Source: an uncultured Clostridia bacterium (GTDB taxonomy: Bacteria > Bacillota > Clostridia > Christensenellales > Borkfalkiaceae). From it: a stretch of DNA of 26,079 nt. Of this stretch, positions 15,097 to 24,593 are shown one piece after another (position 1 is the stretch's first letter; each line of letters starts with the position of its first letter). A program made the position numbers and the translations under genes. Location of the stretch: the NCBI GenBank assembly GCA_934247855.1, contig CAKQKA010000009.1, positions 1 to 26,079 of the forward strand, given 5' to 3'. Under the pieces are notes generated by a model that saw only the letters and a list, made by a program, of their open reading frames with translations, did not search any database and was not told the origin of the DNA.

Positions 15097-18000
15097 ATGA
15101 AAGTTTATACCGTTAACGCCACTTGCGAGCTTGCCGAACTTGCGGCAAAACTCAGTTGCGGCGATCCGTTGCAAAAACGAATAATATTCTGCGAGGATAA
15201 ATTTACCCTTGAACTGGAAATCGCTTTATCAAAAAGATACGGCGGTACTTTCGGCACGCGCGTTTTCTCGTTCAACAGGTTTATGCACAAATATCTGCCC
15301 GAAAGTTTCGAGGTACTCTCGCCCGAAAGCGCGGCGCTTGTGGTCAAACGTTTATTGCTTGAAAACAAAGGTCGGCTGACATGCATAAAAAACGTATACG
15401 ATCCCAACCTTGCGGGCGTAGTGTACGAACTTATCGCGCAGCTGAAAAGCGCAAAGATTTGTCCCGAGGACCTTCGCCGCGCGGCGGAGGGCAGCAGCGG
15501 AATTCTTCGTCGCAAACTTGACGATATCTACGTAATTTTCGACGAGTACGAAAAATTCGTTGCCGAAAACAAACTTACCGACGGCAACAATCGGCTGTCG
15601 AGATTGCCCGCGTTTTTTGCCGAGTGCGACGATATTAAGCAGTCGGACGTAATAGTTGCGGGTTTTCCGTCGCTCAACCGTACGCTGTGCGAAATATTCA
15701 AGTCCTTAAGCAAAAACGCTAAAAGTCTTACGTTCGCGCTCGTCGCGGGTGAGAACAAGGGCGTTTATACCAACGAAACTTTCGATTTTGTCATGCGAGA
15801 GTTTAATTGCGAGCATATAGCGGTAAACGGCGACGAAACCCGCGCAAGGCTGCTTAATACTTTATATTCGCCCGGCAAAAAAGGCAGTTTTTGCCCCGAC
15901 GTGCATGTGTACCGCGCGCAAAATACTACCGAAGAGGTGGAGTACATTGCGCGGCTGATAGCAAGTGGAGTAAGAAACAACGAGGGTGCGGGGCGATTTT
16001 ATAAAGATTACGCCGTCTGTACCGAGGACATATCGTCATATGCCCTTACGATAAAACGTATTTTTGCCGATTACGGCATTCCGTTTTTTATAGATCAATC
16101 GGACGATTTGGGCAAGCATCCGCTCACCACGCTGGTCGGTGCGTATATCGACGTTCTGCGCCGCGGGTTTTCCATTGACGATTATTTGCGGTTTGTAAAA
16201 AATCCGCTCATTTGCGCGGACAAATCGCTGTCCGACGGCTTTGAAAATTACGTATTAAAACATGCCATAGACCGTAAATCGATACATAAAAAGTTTGTTT
16301 GCGAGGAGGACGGCGTAGAAGATTTTGAAAAATTACGTGCGTTTTCAGTCGCGTTATTCTCGCTCATGCCCGAGCGTGAAAAAGGCGGAGTCGTTTCCTT
16401 TTCGGATGCCGTCCGCGCGATAGAAAATCTTTTAGAACAAATCGACGCGAAAAGCAGGCTTGAAGATCTCGGCGACGAACTGAAAAATATCGGCAGCGCG
16501 GGGCTTGCCGAATACAACGCGCAGGCGTACGATAAATTTTGCGGAGTGCTGACCGCTGCCGAAAAAATTCTCGGCGACAAACTCTTGCCGCTCGTCGAGG
16601 TCAAAAACGTTATCGTGTCGGGTATGACGGCGTGCAAAATTTCCATTATTCAGGAGTATTCCGACTGTGTCTTTGTGGGCGATTTCCGTGCGGTCAAGTA
16701 TAAAAAGTACCCGGTGTTGTTCGCTTTGGGGCTTAGCGACGGCGTTCCGTCCACCAAGTTCGACAGTGCGTTGCTATGCGACCGCGACATAGTCGGCATG
16801 GAGGCGTTCGACGTTTCCGTCGAGCCGAAAATAAAAGAGGTCAACCGCCGCAATCGCGAAAATGCGTGTATGGCGCTGGCTGCGTTTTCCAAACGTTTGT
16901 ACTTATCGCGCGCGCTGCGTACCGCCGACGGCGAGGAGTGCAAAGGCTCGGAACTCATCGATTACGTTATCGCTGCGTTTTCCGACGAAAACGGCAAAAC
17001 TGTCAAAATTGCCGATAAATTCAAAAATGCTCGCGCTGCCGAAAATATCGGCGGCGAAATCGGCAAGCGTTACAAGGCGTTGCCGTATATGACCGAGCGC
17101 AGTTCGGCGTTCGGCTTTGCGCGGGAAATTTCCGCATATAAAGAGGGCGAGCGCAACGAATTCACCGCGGCAAGCGCGTATTACGGCGTAATGAAAAACC
17201 GCGACCGCGCTTTGCCCGACGGATTATTGGGCGCGGTGAACAACGAAATCGGTTATTATACCGAGGGCGTAAACTATGCGCCGTCCGAAATTTCTGCAAC
17301 CACGGTAGAGGGTTTTTTTGTCTGCCCGTACAAGAATTTTCTTTCGCGCGGCGTAAAACTAGGCATCCGCGAGGACGGTATGCGCGCTTACGTCATAGGT
17401 AATCTTATTCACGAGGCTGCGCAGGAGTTTACCGATACCGCCGATTATTCTGCGTCAAAAGAGAGCGCACGCGCGCTTGCCGAAGAGATTTTTGAAAAAG
17501 TCGCTTCGAAAGAGGAATACGCGCGCTACCGTGCGAGCGGCGCGGGTAAGGCGATTTTCGGTTTTTTAAAAAAGGAAACGGTGCGTTTTTGCCTTAACGT
17601 TTACGACGGTTGCAACAACTCGGCGTTCCGTCCCAGGTTTATAGAGATTGCGTTCGGCTACGGCGGCGACCGCCCGGCAATCGACGTGGATACCCGCGCG
17701 GGCAAGCGCAAAATTATCGGCAAAGCCGACCGCATAGACGTTTTCGGCGATAAAATGAGCATTATCGACTATAAAACGGGTGCGGTCAGCGGCAAGGACG
17801 AAGATTTGTATTCGGGTAAAAAATTGCAGTTGTATCTCTACGCCAAGGCTTTTTCCGACGAGTATAAAACGGTGGGCGCGTATTATTTTCCGATTGCCGA
17901 CGAGTTCGGCGAAACCGAAGAGGCGGTTATGACTATGAAAGGCAAAACGCTTGCCGACCTTGCGACTGCATCCGAAATAGATTTTACCATTACCGACGAA

Positions 18001-18411
18001 AACCGCACGGGCAAATACATATCCGCAAACCTTACAGAGAAAAAGGACGGCGGGTTCAGGTACGATTCCGCGCTGCTCACCCGTGCCGAGTTCGACGCTT
18101 ATCTGGAGTATGCAACAGAGGTTGCCGCCGAGGGTATTGCCGAAATCAACGAGGGCGTTATAATTCCTTCACCCGACGGGCACGCCTGCGAATATTGCGA
18201 GTATCACGGGCTTTGCGGTTACGACGCTTCGCTCGACTGCCGCACGCGCGTGTTTAAAGACGGCATAACCAAAGAGGTAGTGCTCGGTGCGGTACAAAAC
18301 GGCAACGCCGACGACGAAAACAATACCGACGAAAACAACGCCGACGAAAACAACGCCGACAACGCAAACCGAGCCGCCGTAAGCGGCAAAAATTCGGATA
18401 AGGAGGAATAA
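15097..18411 (+). CDS. addB: ATP-dependent helicase/nuclease subunit AddB
   Basis: AddB (1104 residues) pairs with AddA to resect double-strand breaks for recombination. N-terminal helicase-like fold (KRIIFCEDKFTLELEIALSKRYG, then VFSFNRFMHKYL) and a C-terminal RecB-type nuclease: GNLIHEAAQEFTD, GKADRIDV and catalytic DYKTG (D891, K893). Four cysteines, C743 in CPYKNF and C1031-x2-C1034-x5-C1040, match the [4Fe-4S] staple of AddB proteins. Oddity: the Walker A loop (GxSGSGKT) present near the N-terminus of Bacillus AddB is missing here; the protein starts directly at the following strand. The C-terminus is an Asp/Asn/Glu-rich tail coded by a 15-base tandem repeat. Ends 4 bases before the addA ATG. 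Confidence 0.92.
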   Translation: MKVYTVNATCELAELAAKLSCGDPLQKRIIFCEDKFTLELEIALSKRYGGTFGTRVFSFNRFMHKYLPESFEVLSPESAALVVKRLLLENKGRLTCIKNVYDPNLAGVVYELIAQLKSAKICPEDLRRAAEGSSGILRRKLDDIYVIFDEYEKFVAENKLTDGNNRLSRLPAFFAECDDIKQSDVIVAGFPSLNRTLCEIFKSLSKNAKSLTFALVAGENKGVYTNETFDFVMREFNCEHIAVNGDETRARLLNTLYSPGKKGSFCPDVHVYRAQNTTEEVEYIARLIASGVRNNEGAGRFYKDYAVCTEDISSYALTIKRIFADYGIPFFIDQSDDLGKHPLTTLVGAYIDVLRRGFSIDDYLRFVKNPLICADKSLSDGFENYVLKHAIDRKSIHKKFVCEEDGVEDFEKLRAFSVALFSLMPEREKGGVVSFSDAVRAIENLLEQIDAKSRLEDLGDELKNIGSAGLAEYNAQAYDKFCGVLTAAEKILGDKLLPLVEVKNVIVSGMTACKISIIQEYSDCVFVGDFRAVKYKKYPVLFALGLSDGVPSTKFDSALLCDRDIVGMEAFDVSVEPKIKEVNRRNRENACMALAAFSKRLYLSRALRTADGEECKGSELIDYVIAAFSDENGKTVKIADKFKNARAAENIGGEIGKRYKALPYMTERSSAFGFAREISAYKEGERNEFTAASAYYGVMKNRDRALPDGLLGAVNNEIGYYTEGVNYAPSEISATTVEGFFVCPYKNFLSRGVKLGIREDGMRAYVIGNLIHEAAQEFTDTADYSASKESARALAEEIFEKVASKEEYARYRASGAGKAIFGFLKKETVRFCLNVYDGCNNSAFRPRFIEIAFGYGGDRPAIDVDTRAGKRKIIGKADRIDVFGDKMSIIDYKTGAVSGKDEDLYSGKKLQLYLYAKAFSDEYKTVGAYYFPIADEFGETEEAVMTMKGKTLADLATASEIDFTITDENRTGKYISANLTEKKDGGFRYDSALLTRAEFDAYLEYATEVAAEGIAEINEGVIIPSPDGHACEYCEYHGLCGYDASLDCRTRVFKDGITKEVVLGAVQNGNADDENNTDENNADENNADNANRAAVSGKNSDKEE
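18307..18368 (+). repeat. 15-base tandem repeat at the addB 3' end
   Basis: Units of GCCGACGAAAACAAC (Ala-Asp-Glu-Asn-Asn) occur about four times with small changes, giving an acidic, Asn-rich tail outside the nuclease fold. Length variation by slippage would stay in frame. Confidence 0.8.
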
Positions 18412-18415
18412 GCCT

Positions 18416-21400
18416 ATGATGACGGAAAAACAGCAACAGGCGATAGATTTCGATAAAGGCAATTTACTTGTTTCGGCATCCGCGGGCAGCGGGAAAACAT
18501 GCGTAATGGTCAACCGAATTTTGCGGCTTATTCTTGACGGCAAGGCTAACGTGGACGAGATACTTTGCGTAACGTTCACCGTGCTTGCCGCTACCGAGAT
18601 GAAACAAAAAATCGCGAGCGCCATTACTGCAAAAATGGAGATTGCGGGGGAGGAGGAAAAACTTCGGCTTGCCAAACAACTCGACTTGCTGCCTATGGCG
18701 AACATATCCACCGTGCATGCGTTCTGCAAGAATTTAATCAAGGAATTTTTCTATATCGCGGGGGTGGATCCGTCTTTCTCGGTGGTAAGCGACGCGGAGC
18801 GCGAAAGGCTTATTAAACGTGCTATAGACGGATATTTCGATGATTTATACGACCGCGATGACGAGATTTTAACCACGCTTTTGCCCGTGTTTTACAAAAA
18901 ACGCACGGACGGCAATTTGAAGGAAAAAATCAAAGAGGTGTACAAGGTCATAATGACCGAAGTCGATCCCTTTGCCGTGCTCGACAACGGCGAATTTTAT
19001 TATACCGAACGCGGTATAGACTTTATTTATGCCGAGCTTAAAAACGAACTTGCGGACGAAATAAGAGCGTTTGCAAGTTACGTCGAAGCATCGTCCGCGA
19101 TCTTCGTCGGTTATTCCGATTTTGAAAACTACATTGCGCAAATGCTCAACGGCTTGAATTTTGCCGCCGACGGCGAGTCTTGCGCCGATATTACGATAAG
19201 ACTTTCCGAGCTGAAACTGCGCCGACCTTCAAAGAAAAAAACTACGGACGAAAAGATTTTGCAAGCCGAAGCCGCGCTCGAAAAAGTTGCTAAAAAATAT
19301 CAGGAATTCCGCACGAAAAAATTAAAAGAATACGATTTAAACGATATCGATTGCGAAAAAGCATACGCCGAGGACTGTTCAAAAGTCTACCGCGCTTTCG
19401 TGGCTGCGGTAAAGGGCTTTGCCGCTGCGTTTGCCGAGGTTAAGCGCGACGAAAACTGCATAGATTTTTCCGATTTCGAGCATTTTGCCGTTAAAATTTT
19501 GCAAAACGATGCCGTGCGCGCCGAGGTGCGTTCACGGTTTAGGTACGTTTTTACCGACGAATATCAGGATACGAGCGGCGTGCAGGAGTACATTCTTTCG
19601 GCTGTTTCCGACAATAATTTGTTTATGGTGGGCGACGTAAAGCAAAATATTTACGATTTCCGCGGGTGCAACCCGACTATTTTTGCTGGTAAACGTGCTC
19701 ATTTTGAAAAATACGGTGACGGCACGGTTATCGACCTCGATAAGAATTTCAGGAGCACAAACGCCGTGATTTCGGCGGTTAACCGTGTTTTTTCGGGCAG
19801 CATGACGGTAAAATGCGGAAACGTCGATTACGAGGCTAACCCCATGATTTTCGGTGCGGATTACCCTGCGGACGACGGTGTTGCCGAACTGCATCTCGTA
19901 AAAAAGAACGCTGCCGAAAACAATTTACCGAGCGGCGTTTACGGGGTTGTAAAGCATCTTAAAAAGATGAACGACGGCGGATTTTTTGCCGAGGGTGCAT
20001 ATATTGCCGAGCTTGTCGGAGATTTGTACGGCAAGGAAATTTACGTCGGTAAAAACGGCGAAAAACGCAAAATCGAGTTTAAAGATATCGCCGTGCTGCT
20101 GCGTAACGCCAATGCCGTGGGCGACGCCTACGCCAAAGAACTTATCGCGGCGGGTATACCCGTTTCGGCGAATTCCAAAAACAGCATAGGAGAATATGCG
20201 GAAATTGCCTTTCTGATCGATCTTTTAAAGCTGATAGGGTGTTTCAATCTGGATATTCCGCTTGCCTCGGTGCTTAAAAGTCCTGTCGGAGGGGTAAGCG
20301 ACGCCGAGCTGTTCGCAATAAGAAAGTTTACTCCTAAGGGCAGTTTTGTGGACGCGTACAGGGTATACATTCGCGAAAAGACCGACGATCTTGCCGAAAA
20401 ACTTAAAAAATTCGACGGATATATGACTAAAGTCAGGTTGATGGCGGAGTTTATGCCTTGCGACGAATTGTTGTCCATGATAATCCGCGAAAAGCAGATT
20501 GACGTCGGCTTGCTCGCGTCGCGCATGGGCGAGTTTAAAATGAACAGGGTAAATGCGTTTATCCATGCCGCAGGCAGCAAAAAGCAAACGGTGGACGAGT
20601 TTTTGGCGGGTATCGACGAAACCGTCAAACAGCTTACTATCGCTTACGACGACGAAAACGCCGTAAAAATAATGAGCGTTCACGCCTCGAAGGGGCTTGA
20701 ATACCCCGTCGTTATCTGTGCGGGTGCGCTGAAAGCGTATAACGATCGCGATAAAAGCGGTAATTTTATTTACGACCGCTCGTACGGCATAGCGATCGCG
20801 CATTACGATCTTGCCAAAATGATAGTGGATAAAACCGCGTTTTTAATGTTTTTGCGCAAAAAACTCTTAAAACGCTCACGCGAAGAGGAAATGCGTATTT
20901 TGTACGTTGCTTTGACGCGTGCGCGCAACTATTTGTACGTTGTCGGCGAGTATTCGGGTACTTGCCCCGAGTGCAAAATCGGGCATTTCGAGGGCGATAT
21001 TTATTCGGTTCGCCGTCCGTTCGATTTCTTTTCAAGCGGCGATTTGCCTTTAACCGACAAGGGTGAAATGACCGAGCGCGAGCAAAGCGAAAGGCAGGTA
21101 AGGCAGGTTCTTATAAGCGATTACGACAAAGAACTTGCCGAAATGATCGCGCAAAATCTTGATTTTTCATACGTCAGCGACGAGGGCGGTTTATCGGTCA
21201 AGCGTTCGGTTACCTCAGCCGTTCATTTCGACGAGGAAGACGCCCCTGCGTACGAAAAAGCTCCCATTTTTGCCGACGAACCTTTACCGTTCGACGAATC
21301 TTTACCGTTCGACGAACTGCCCGATGACGAAAACAAAGATGTTCAGGCTAAGCCGATCGATACGTTTGCGCAGGATAGCGCAAAAGAAAAATCGGTTAAA

Positions 21401-21904
21401 CTGCCGCGAGATAAGCGTGAAGATATAGGTACTGCATACCATGCGTTTTTAGAAAAATGCGACTTTGAAAAAGATGCCGAAAGTGAGATTAACCGACTTA
21501 TAGACGGACATTTGTTGTCCGACGAATGCATTTCTTTGCTCAGGCGCGAAAAACTGAAACGCATTTTGAAGATGGATATTTTCAAGGCGATAAAGGGTAT
21601 GACTTTATATCGCGAGCAGCCGTTTACCGCATACATGCCCGCAAAACTTTTCGACGATAATTATTCGGGCGACGGCGAAGTGCTTGTTCAGGGTATTATC
21701 GACTTGCTGTGTTTAAACGGCGAAGAAGCGACGATTATCGACTACAAATTCACCTCCGAACGCAGTGAAGAGGTACTTATCAAGCGTTACAAAAAACAGC
21801 TCGAGTTATACGCATACGCGGTTGAGCATGTGTTAAAAAAGAAGGTCGTAAAATGCTTTTTGGTAAACATTTTGGCTAATAAAGTAATAGAAGTAACAAT
21901 ATAG
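18416..21904 (+). CDS. addA: ATP-dependent helicase/nuclease subunit AddA
   Basis: AddA (1162 residues) is the UvrD-like 3'-5' helicase plus RecB-type nuclease of AddAB. Helicase motifs are in order: Walker A ASAGSGKT (21-28), TFTVLAATEM, Walker B TDEYQDTS (D381, E382), VGDVKQNIYDFRG (III), IMSVHASKGLEYPVV (V, about 751-765), LYVALTRARNYLYVVGE (VI). The C-terminal nuclease shows GTAYHAFLEKC, GIIDLL and DYKF (D1109, K1111). AGGAGG (18401-18406) inside the addB end drives the first of two adjacent ATG codons. A short tandem repeat, LPFDE, lies in the linker before the nuclease (21284-21319). It ends in a convergent terminator region. The pair is complete, so the break-repair system should be functional. 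Confidence 0.96.
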   Translation: MMTEKQQQAIDFDKGNLLVSASAGSGKTCVMVNRILRLILDGKANVDEILCVTFTVLAATEMKQKIASAITAKMEIAGEEEKLRLAKQLDLLPMANISTVHAFCKNLIKEFFYIAGVDPSFSVVSDAERERLIKRAIDGYFDDLYDRDDEILTTLLPVFYKKRTDGNLKEKIKEVYKVIMTEVDPFAVLDNGEFYYTERGIDFIYAELKNELADEIRAFASYVEASSAIFVGYSDFENYIAQMLNGLNFAADGESCADITIRLSELKLRRPSKKKTTDEKILQAEAALEKVAKKYQEFRTKKLKEYDLNDIDCEKAYAEDCSKVYRAFVAAVKGFAAAFAEVKRDENCIDFSDFEHFAVKILQNDAVRAEVRSRFRYVFTDEYQDTSGVQEYILSAVSDNNLFMVGDVKQNIYDFRGCNPTIFAGKRAHFEKYGDGTVIDLDKNFRSTNAVISAVNRVFSGSMTVKCGNVDYEANPMIFGADYPADDGVAELHLVKKNAAENNLPSGVYGVVKHLKKMNDGGFFAEGAYIAELVGDLYGKEIYVGKNGEKRKIEFKDIAVLLRNANAVGDAYAKELIAAGIPVSANSKNSIGEYAEIAFLIDLLKLIGCFNLDIPLASVLKSPVGGVSDAELFAIRKFTPKGSFVDAYRVYIREKTDDLAEKLKKFDGYMTKVRLMAEFMPCDELLSMIIREKQIDVGLLASRMGEFKMNRVNAFIHAAGSKKQTVDEFLAGIDETVKQLTIAYDDENAVKIMSVHASKGLEYPVVICAGALKAYNDRDKSGNFIYDRSYGIAIAHYDLAKMIVDKTAFLMFLRKKLLKRSREEEMRILYVALTRARNYLYVVGEYSGTCPECKIGHFEGDIYSVRRPFDFFSSGDLPLTDKGEMTEREQSERQVRQVLISDYDKELAEMIAQNLDFSYVSDEGGLSVKRSVTSAVHFDEEDAPAYEKAPIFADEPLPFDESLPFDELPDDENKDVQAKPIDTFAQDSAKEKSVKLPRDKREDIGTAYHAFLEKCDFEKDAESEINRLIDGHLLSDECISLLRREKLKRILKMDIFKAIKGMTLYREQPFTAYMPAKLFDDNYSGDGEVLVQGIIDLLCLNGEEATIIDYKFTSERSEEVLIKRYKKQLELYAYAVEHVLKKKVVKCFLVNILANKVIEVTI
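21284..21319 (+). repeat. 18-base direct repeat in the addA linker
   Basis: Two tandem copies of TTACCGTTCGACGAATCT-like sequence encode LPFDES-LPFDEL in the flexible, acidic linker before the nuclease domain. Confidence 0.65.
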
Positions 21905-21907
21905 AAA

Positions 21908-21925
21908 GCACGCCGTAAGGCGTGC
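21908..21925. other. Perfect hairpin just after addA
   Basis: GCACGCC (21908-21914), loop GTAA, GGCGTGC (21919-21925). There is no T run on the plus strand, so alone it is not a standard terminator; it may protect the 3' end of the addA transcript. Confidence 0.5.
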
Positions 21926-21939
21926 CGAACAAAACAAAA

Positions 21940-21986
21940 AAATGCCCTATAGGTCGATTATCGGCACTAAAGGGCGTTTTTATTAT
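21940..21986. terminator. Bidirectional terminator containing a full dispersed motif copy
   Basis: AATGCCCT (21941-21948) pairs with AGGGCGTT (21971-21978, one G-U); T-rich runs flank it on both strands. The motif (GCCCTATAGGTCGATTATCGGCAC, 21944-21967) forms the left arm and loop. It separates addA from the convergent feo operon. Confidence 0.78.
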
Positions 21987-22144
21987 TTGGTTTTGTTTTG
22001 TTTCTTCGCAGGGCAGTCAGAAGAGCAGCAACCGCAGCCGCAACCGCAACCGCCTTTTTTCTTGCGGCGTTTAACGGATAAAACAACCGCGGCGATAAGC
22101 GCGACGCCTACAACTGCGAGTATGATTATATCGACCGCGTTCAT
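21983..22144 (-). CDS. Small Cys-rich FeoB-associated membrane protein
   Basis: This 53-residue protein has one membrane helix (about residues 5-23), a basic stretch (KRRKKK), and a glycine/cysteine run GGCGCGCGCC followed by SSDC, ending in a Lys-rich tail. It matches the pattern of the small FeoB-associated Cys-rich membrane proteins (FeoB-C-like partners) of Firmicutes, thought to handle iron near FeoB. The ATG at 22144 overlaps the feoB TGA (ATGA), so it is translationally coupled as the third gene of the operon. An in-frame ATG upstream would lie within feoB and is not used. Confidence 0.85.
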   Translation of the reverse strand: MNAVDIIILAVVGVALIAAVVLSVKRRKKKGGCGCGCGCCSSDCPAKKQNKTK

Positions 22145-24153
22145 ATAAACAAGCCTCCTATGGAATAGACGAGGAATGCCACAAGCCATGCGACCGCACA
22201 TTGAAGGAATACGATGCCGACCGTCGCGAGTTTCGAGTTAAGTTCGCGCCGTATCGCGGCAACCGCGGCAACGCAAGGCGTATATAAAAGCGTGAAGATC
22301 AGGAAACTGCAAGCGGCAAGCGTTGACGAAAAAAGTTGCGGCAAGTGTGCGTACAGTTGTCCCGAATCGCACCCGGCAAGTATGGCAAGGGTGGAAACGA
22401 CCTGTTCTTTTGCAATGAATCCCGAGATGAGCGCGGTGGAGAATTTCCACTCGCCGAATCCCAACGGTTTGAAAATTACCGAAATCCATTGACCTATGCC
22501 TGCTAACATACTTGTCGACGAATCGGTAACGTAATTTAAACGGAAGTCGAAACTTTGCAGGAACCAGATTATAACGGTGGCTATAAATATAATTGAGAAT
22601 GCGCGTTCCAGAAAGTCGCGCGCTTTTTCCCATAACAGCAATCCGACGCTTTTCGGCGAGGGAAAGCGGTAGTTGGGCAATTCCATAACGAACGGCACGG
22701 GTTTGCCTTTAAAAGCGGTATTTTTAAGAATGAGCGCGGCGATTATCGCAAGCACGATGCCGATCAGGTACAAAGCGAACATAACGAGTGCGCCGTTGCC
22801 CGGAAAGAACGCCGCCACAAATACCGAATAAATGGGTATTTTCGCCGAGCAACTCATAAACGGCACGAGCATAATGGTCATTTTTCTGTCTCGGTCGGAA
22901 GAAACCGTTCTTGTGGACATTATTGCAGGAACCGAACATCCGAAGCCGACGAGCATAGGCACGAACGATCTGCCCGACAGACCGAGTTTACGCAAAGGTT
23001 TATCCATAACGAACGCCACGCGCGCCATGTAGCCTGTGTCTTCGAGTACGGAAAGGAAGAAAAACAGCGTTACAATTACGGGCAGGAACGAAAGCACGCT
23101 GCCCACGCCGTTAAAAATTCCGTCGATTATAAGGCTGTGAACGACCGGGTTAAGACCGTAATTCGTAAGAGCTTTGTCCACAACGCCGGACAATGCGTCT
23201 ATGCCCATCGTCAGAAGCGATTGCAGACCGGCTCCGATTACGTTGAACGTAAGCCAGAATATCAGAAGCATAATACCCAAAAACACGGGTATTGCGGTAA
23301 ATTTGCCTGTCAGAACTTTATCGATCGCGACCGAGCGCAAGTGTTCTTTGCTTTCATGGCATTTAACCACCGAAGCTTCTACCACGCTTTCTATAAAGCC
23401 GTAACGCATATCGGCAAGCGCGGCGTTGCGGTCAAGCCCGGATTCGGTTTCCAGCTGGACAAGGCAGTGTTCGATAAGTTCGCGTTCGTTCTCGTCGAGT
23501 TTCAGTTTGTCTGCAATATCGTTGTCGCTTTCGATGAGTTTCGAAGCGCAGAATCTCAGCGGCAAGCCTTCCTCTTCGGCATGGTCTTGTATCAGGTGCA
23601 TTACCGCGTGAATACATCTGTGGCAGGGCGATTCAGCCTGACAAAAATCCTGTCTTGCAGGCAGAACATGTCCTTTTGCCGTTTCATACGCGCGGTCGAC
23701 AAGTTCTGACACGCCTTCGCCGTTGATCGCGCTTATGGGTACTACGGGTATGCCGAGTTCCGCGCTCATTTTCTCGATGTCTATAGTACCGCCGTTCGCG
23801 CGCACTTCGTCCATCATGTTAAGCGCAAGCACCATAGGCACGCACAATTCCATAAGCTGCATCGTAAGATACAGGTTTCGCTCTATGTTGGTCGCGTCGG
23901 TTATGTTTATTATGCAATCGGGTTTTTCGTTCAGAATGTAATCGGTTGTAACGATTTCTTCCTGAGTGTAAGGTCTCAGCGAGTAAATTCCGGGAAGGTC
24001 TACCACAGTGCAGTCGGGCTTATCCTTTATTACTCCCGTTTTTTGTTCTACCGTAACGCCGGGGAAGTTTCCCACATGGCATCGCATTCCGGTTAATGCG
24101 TTAAACAGCGCGGTTTTTCCGCAGTTCTGATTGCCGGCAAGCGCAAATTTCAT
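22141..24153 (-). CDS. feoB: Ferrous iron transporter FeoB
   Basis: FeoB (670 residues) imports Fe(II) and is gated by an N-terminal GTPase. G1 GNQNCGKT (7-14), G2 near GNFPGVT, G3 DLPGIYSL, G4 NMMD and G5 SAING are present. Following a helical spacer, the membrane part has the two gate regions with GFGCSVPAIMSTRT and TLLYTPCVAAVAAI, including the conserved cysteines. Length is normal for a Firmicute FeoB. It overlaps feoA by 4 bases (ATGA) at its start and the small Cys-rich gene at its end. The operon probably responds to iron through the feoA promoter. Confidence 0.97.
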   Translation of the reverse strand: MKFALAGNQNCGKTALFNALTGMRCHVGNFPGVTVEQKTGVIKDKPDCTVVDLPGIYSLRPYTQEEIVTTDYILNEKPDCIINITDATNIERNLYLTMQLMELCVPMVLALNMMDEVRANGGTIDIEKMSAELGIPVVPISAINGEGVSELVDRAYETAKGHVLPARQDFCQAESPCHRCIHAVMHLIQDHAEEEGLPLRFCASKLIESDNDIADKLKLDENERELIEHCLVQLETESGLDRNAALADMRYGFIESVVEASVVKCHESKEHLRSVAIDKVLTGKFTAIPVFLGIMLLIFWLTFNVIGAGLQSLLTMGIDALSGVVDKALTNYGLNPVVHSLIIDGIFNGVGSVLSFLPVIVTLFFFLSVLEDTGYMARVAFVMDKPLRKLGLSGRSFVPMLVGFGCSVPAIMSTRTVSSDRDRKMTIMLVPFMSCSAKIPIYSVFVAAFFPGNGALVMFALYLIGIVLAIIAALILKNTAFKGKPVPFVMELPNYRFPSPKSVGLLLWEKARDFLERAFSIIFIATVIIWFLQSFDFRLNYVTDSSTSMLAGIGQWISVIFKPLGFGEWKFSTALISGFIAKEQVVSTLAILAGCDSGQLYAHLPQLFSSTLAACSFLIFTLLYTPCVAAVAAIRRELNSKLATVGIVFLQCAVAWLVAFLVYSIGGLFI

Positions 24154-24494
24154 TTGTTTTCGTCCTTCTTGTTTTTCTTGAAAATTCTTTTAAACAGCGA
24201 CGGCTTTTTTTCGTCGCTCTTTTTGTTTTGCGTTTTTTCGTCGTCAACAACGTCGGTAGCCGGCAAGTCTTCCGCAGGTTCAATCGAAATGTTCGCCGCA
24301 TCGTCAAGACGAAGCGTAAGTTCGTATCCGCGTATGCGTATTTCGATAGGGTCGCCCATCGGCGCAACTTTTCTGAGCGTCAGTCTGGTTTTGGGAATCA
24401 AGCCCATGTCGATCAGTCGGTTACGCAGCGCGCCTTCGCCGCCGACTGCCGTAATAACTGCAGACTGCCCGACTTTCAGTTCGTTCAACTTCAT
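24150..24494 (-). CDS. feoA: Ferrous iron transport accessory protein FeoA, with Lys-rich tail
   Basis: FeoA is an SH3-like small protein that assists FeoB. Residues 1-75 have the FeoA fold: LNELKVGQSAVITAVGGEG, LRNRLIDMGLIPKTRLTLRKVAPMGDPIEIRIRGYELTLRLDDA. I use the ATG at 24494 with GGCGGAG, 5 bases upstream. Oddity: about 39 further residues, acidic then very Lys-rich (KKPSLFKRIFKKNKKDENK), more than usual for the 75-residue family; an amphipathic basic tail could touch the membrane or FeoB. It overlaps feoB by ATGA. Confidence 0.9.
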   Translation of the reverse strand: MKLNELKVGQSAVITAVGGEGALRNRLIDMGLIPKTRLTLRKVAPMGDPIEIRIRGYELTLRLDDAANISIEPAEDLPATDVVDDEKTQNKKSDEKKPSLFKRIFKKNKKDENK

Positions 24495-24538
24495 AATAAC
24501 TCCGCCTTTCAAAATTCAAGTTTTTCTTTTGCCGTGAT

Positions 24539-24567
24539 ATAATATCATGACTTTTTTATTATGTCAA
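24539..24567 (-). promoter_or_regulatory. Sigma-A-type feo promoter with palindrome over the -10
   Basis: On the minus strand TTGACA (24562-24567, perfect) and TATTAT (24539-24544) are separated by 17 bases. The 13-base palindrome TGATATAATATCA (24536-24548) covers the -10 box and is a candidate operator for a metal-dependent repressor; the family of regulator is not known. Confidence 0.7.
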
Positions 24568-24593
24568 TTACACGGCTGCAATGTAACGGTCTT

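Noticed and set aside
18307..18368. CRISPR-like array
   Set aside because: The 15-base units are in-frame coding repeats with no spacers.
21908..21925. Perfect hairpin after addA as a standard terminator
   Set aside because: No T run follows on the plus strand; the real terminator is 21940-21986.
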